A stretch of 6,545 nt of DNA from the NCBI GenBank assembly GCA_038238555.1, contig JBBRXP010000258.1:1-6545 (forward strand), in the 5' to 3' direction. Source of the stretch: JANNXQ01 sp038238555. GTDB lineage: Bacteria; Verrucomicrobiota; Verrucomicrobiia; Chthoniobacterales; Chthoniobacteraceae. The notes under the pieces are model-generated. The model was not told the DNA's origin and did not search any database. It worked only from the letters and a program-made list of their open reading frames with translations. This document shows, piece after piece, positions 5,806 through 6,545 of the stretch (position 1 is the first letter of the stretch; every line of letters begins with the position of its first letter). The translations under genes were made by a program, and so were the position numbers.

Positions 5806-6545
5806 GCGAGCCTACTAACCCACACACGCCGGAGAATCCCGATCGCATCGATTATCGGGAGACTTCCGATATTACCGAAGTGCATGCCGCGATCCAACGC
5901 GAGCACACGGAGCCGACGGCCAATGTTACTCCCGTGCCGCTGTGGCTAAGCGCGGTGTGCGGGGCGGCGATGGTGTGGGCGGGGACTTACTTTGGCATCT
6001 TCAATGGCGGATTGAGCGGCAACATTTTCAACGAGTACGAAAGCTCGCCCGCTGCGCTTTTTCCTAATCCGAGGAAAGTCGCCGGCGGCGGCCTGTCTGC
6101 CGAAGCGGCGCTGTCGCTGGCGCAAGCGGGCAAGGCAGTGTTTAGCAATTGCCAGGCGTGTCACCAGACGACCGGGCTCGGTGTGGCGGGACAGTTTCCG
6201 ATGCTGGCGGGATCGGAGTGGGTGAAAGGTGGCGAGAAGCGGTTGCTGGCGATTCTGCTCAAGGGCGTGGTGGGGCCGATCACGGTGCTCGGGAAGACGG
6301 GCTCTTACGCTGGCAACATGGTCGGGTGGGAGACCACGCTTTCCTCGAAAAAAATCGCCGCCGTGGCGAGCTACGTGCGCTCGGAGTGGGGGAATGGCGC
6401 GCCCGAGATCAATGAGGCGGATGTGGAACTGGCGAAGAAAGAATTTGCCGAGCAGAAGACGCAGTGGACCGAGGCGCTGTTGTTGCAAATCGCGGATGAG
6501 AATTACGAAGGCGCAAGCGCCGCGCCCGCGCCCGCACCGGCAGCA
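5802..6545 (+). CDS. Membrane-anchored monoheme cytochrome c (3' end outside window)
   Basis: The frame stays open to the right edge, giving 248 residues so far. Residues 1-45 are polar and probably cytoplasmic. A transmembrane helix lies at about 46-67 (PLWLSAVCGAAMVWAGTYFG), followed by a linker and one cytochrome c domain. The haem site CQACH is at 117-121, in SNCQACHQTTGLGVAGQFPMLAGSEW. M173 (GNMVGWETTLSS) is the likely distal ligand, and the domain closes with VASYVRSEWGN (188-198). The domain resembles the cytochrome c modules found on or beside haem-copper oxidases. The position after ccoO suggests a CcoP-like role, but true CcoP carries two haems and only one is visible here. The visible end is an Ala-Pro repeat tail, so the protein is probably near its end, though a second domain beyond the window cannot be excluded. 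Its start overlaps the ccoO-like stop (ATGA). Confidence 0.88.
   Translation, partial: MSEPTNPHTPENPDRIDYRETSDITEVHAAIQREHTEPTANVTPVPLWLSAVCGAAMVWAGTYFGIFNGGLSGNIFNEYESSPAALFPNPRKVAGGGLSAEAALSLAQAGKAVFSNCQACHQTTGLGVAGQFPMLAGSEWVKGGEKRLLAILLKGVVGPITVLGKTGSYAGNMVGWETTLSSKKIAAVASYVRSEWGNGAPEINEADVELAKKEFAEQKTQWTEALLLQIADENYEGASAAPAPAPAA

Overview
The window is part of one respiratory-chain gene cluster. Every gene that can be supported reads left to right on the + strand. The gene order and protein signatures identify it as an alternative complex III (ACIII, quinol:electron-acceptor oxidoreductase) operon that runs into a cbb3-oxidase-like module. The moderately high GC, the ACIII gene order and the look of ActE (a membrane-anchored cytochrome with no lipobox and a Phe-Pro-Asp-Met segment) suggest a Gram-negative bacterium of the Verrucomicrobiota/Planctomycetota type. 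That placement is inferred from remembered family features and was not tested.

Layout. 1-435 is the 3' end of actC (NrfD-like quinol-binding membrane subunit). 428-973 is actD. 974-1290 is a 317-nt stretch with no convincing gene, AT-rich towards its right end. 1291-1977 is actE (monoheme cytochrome c). 1974-3182 is actF. 3184-3669 is a single-pass membrane protein with a proline-rich tail. 3666-5150 encodes a 12-helix homologue of CcoN, the catalytic subunit I of cbb3 oxidases. 5152-5805 encodes a CcoO-like monoheme cytochrome c. 5802-6545 is a further membrane-anchored monoheme cytochrome c that is open at the right edge. From actE rightwards the genes overlap by ATGA or are separated by 1 nt, so they look like a single, translationally coupled transcription unit.

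Main finding. The CcoN homologue aligns well with catalytic CcoN along its length, yet every residue expected to hold a metal is replaced. The TM2 low-spin haem His is Ser. The TM6 CuB His is Gln. The TM7 CuB His-His pair is Ile-Arg. The TM7 cross-linked Tyr is Ala. The TM10 His-x-His for both haems is Met-Gln-Gln. It should therefore bind neither haem b, haem b3 nor CuB, and cannot reduce oxygen. Its two cytochrome partners keep intact CxxCH sites and candidate Met ligands.

How the genes may work together (inference). ACIII oxidises membrane quinol through ActC/ActF and passes electrons through its iron-sulfur clusters and c-haems, including ActE. The CcoO-like and terminal cytochromes could carry electrons onward, with the haem-less CcoN acting as a membrane scaffold that docks them to ACIII. 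A genuine terminal oxidase would have to be encoded elsewhere, possibly just beyond this window.
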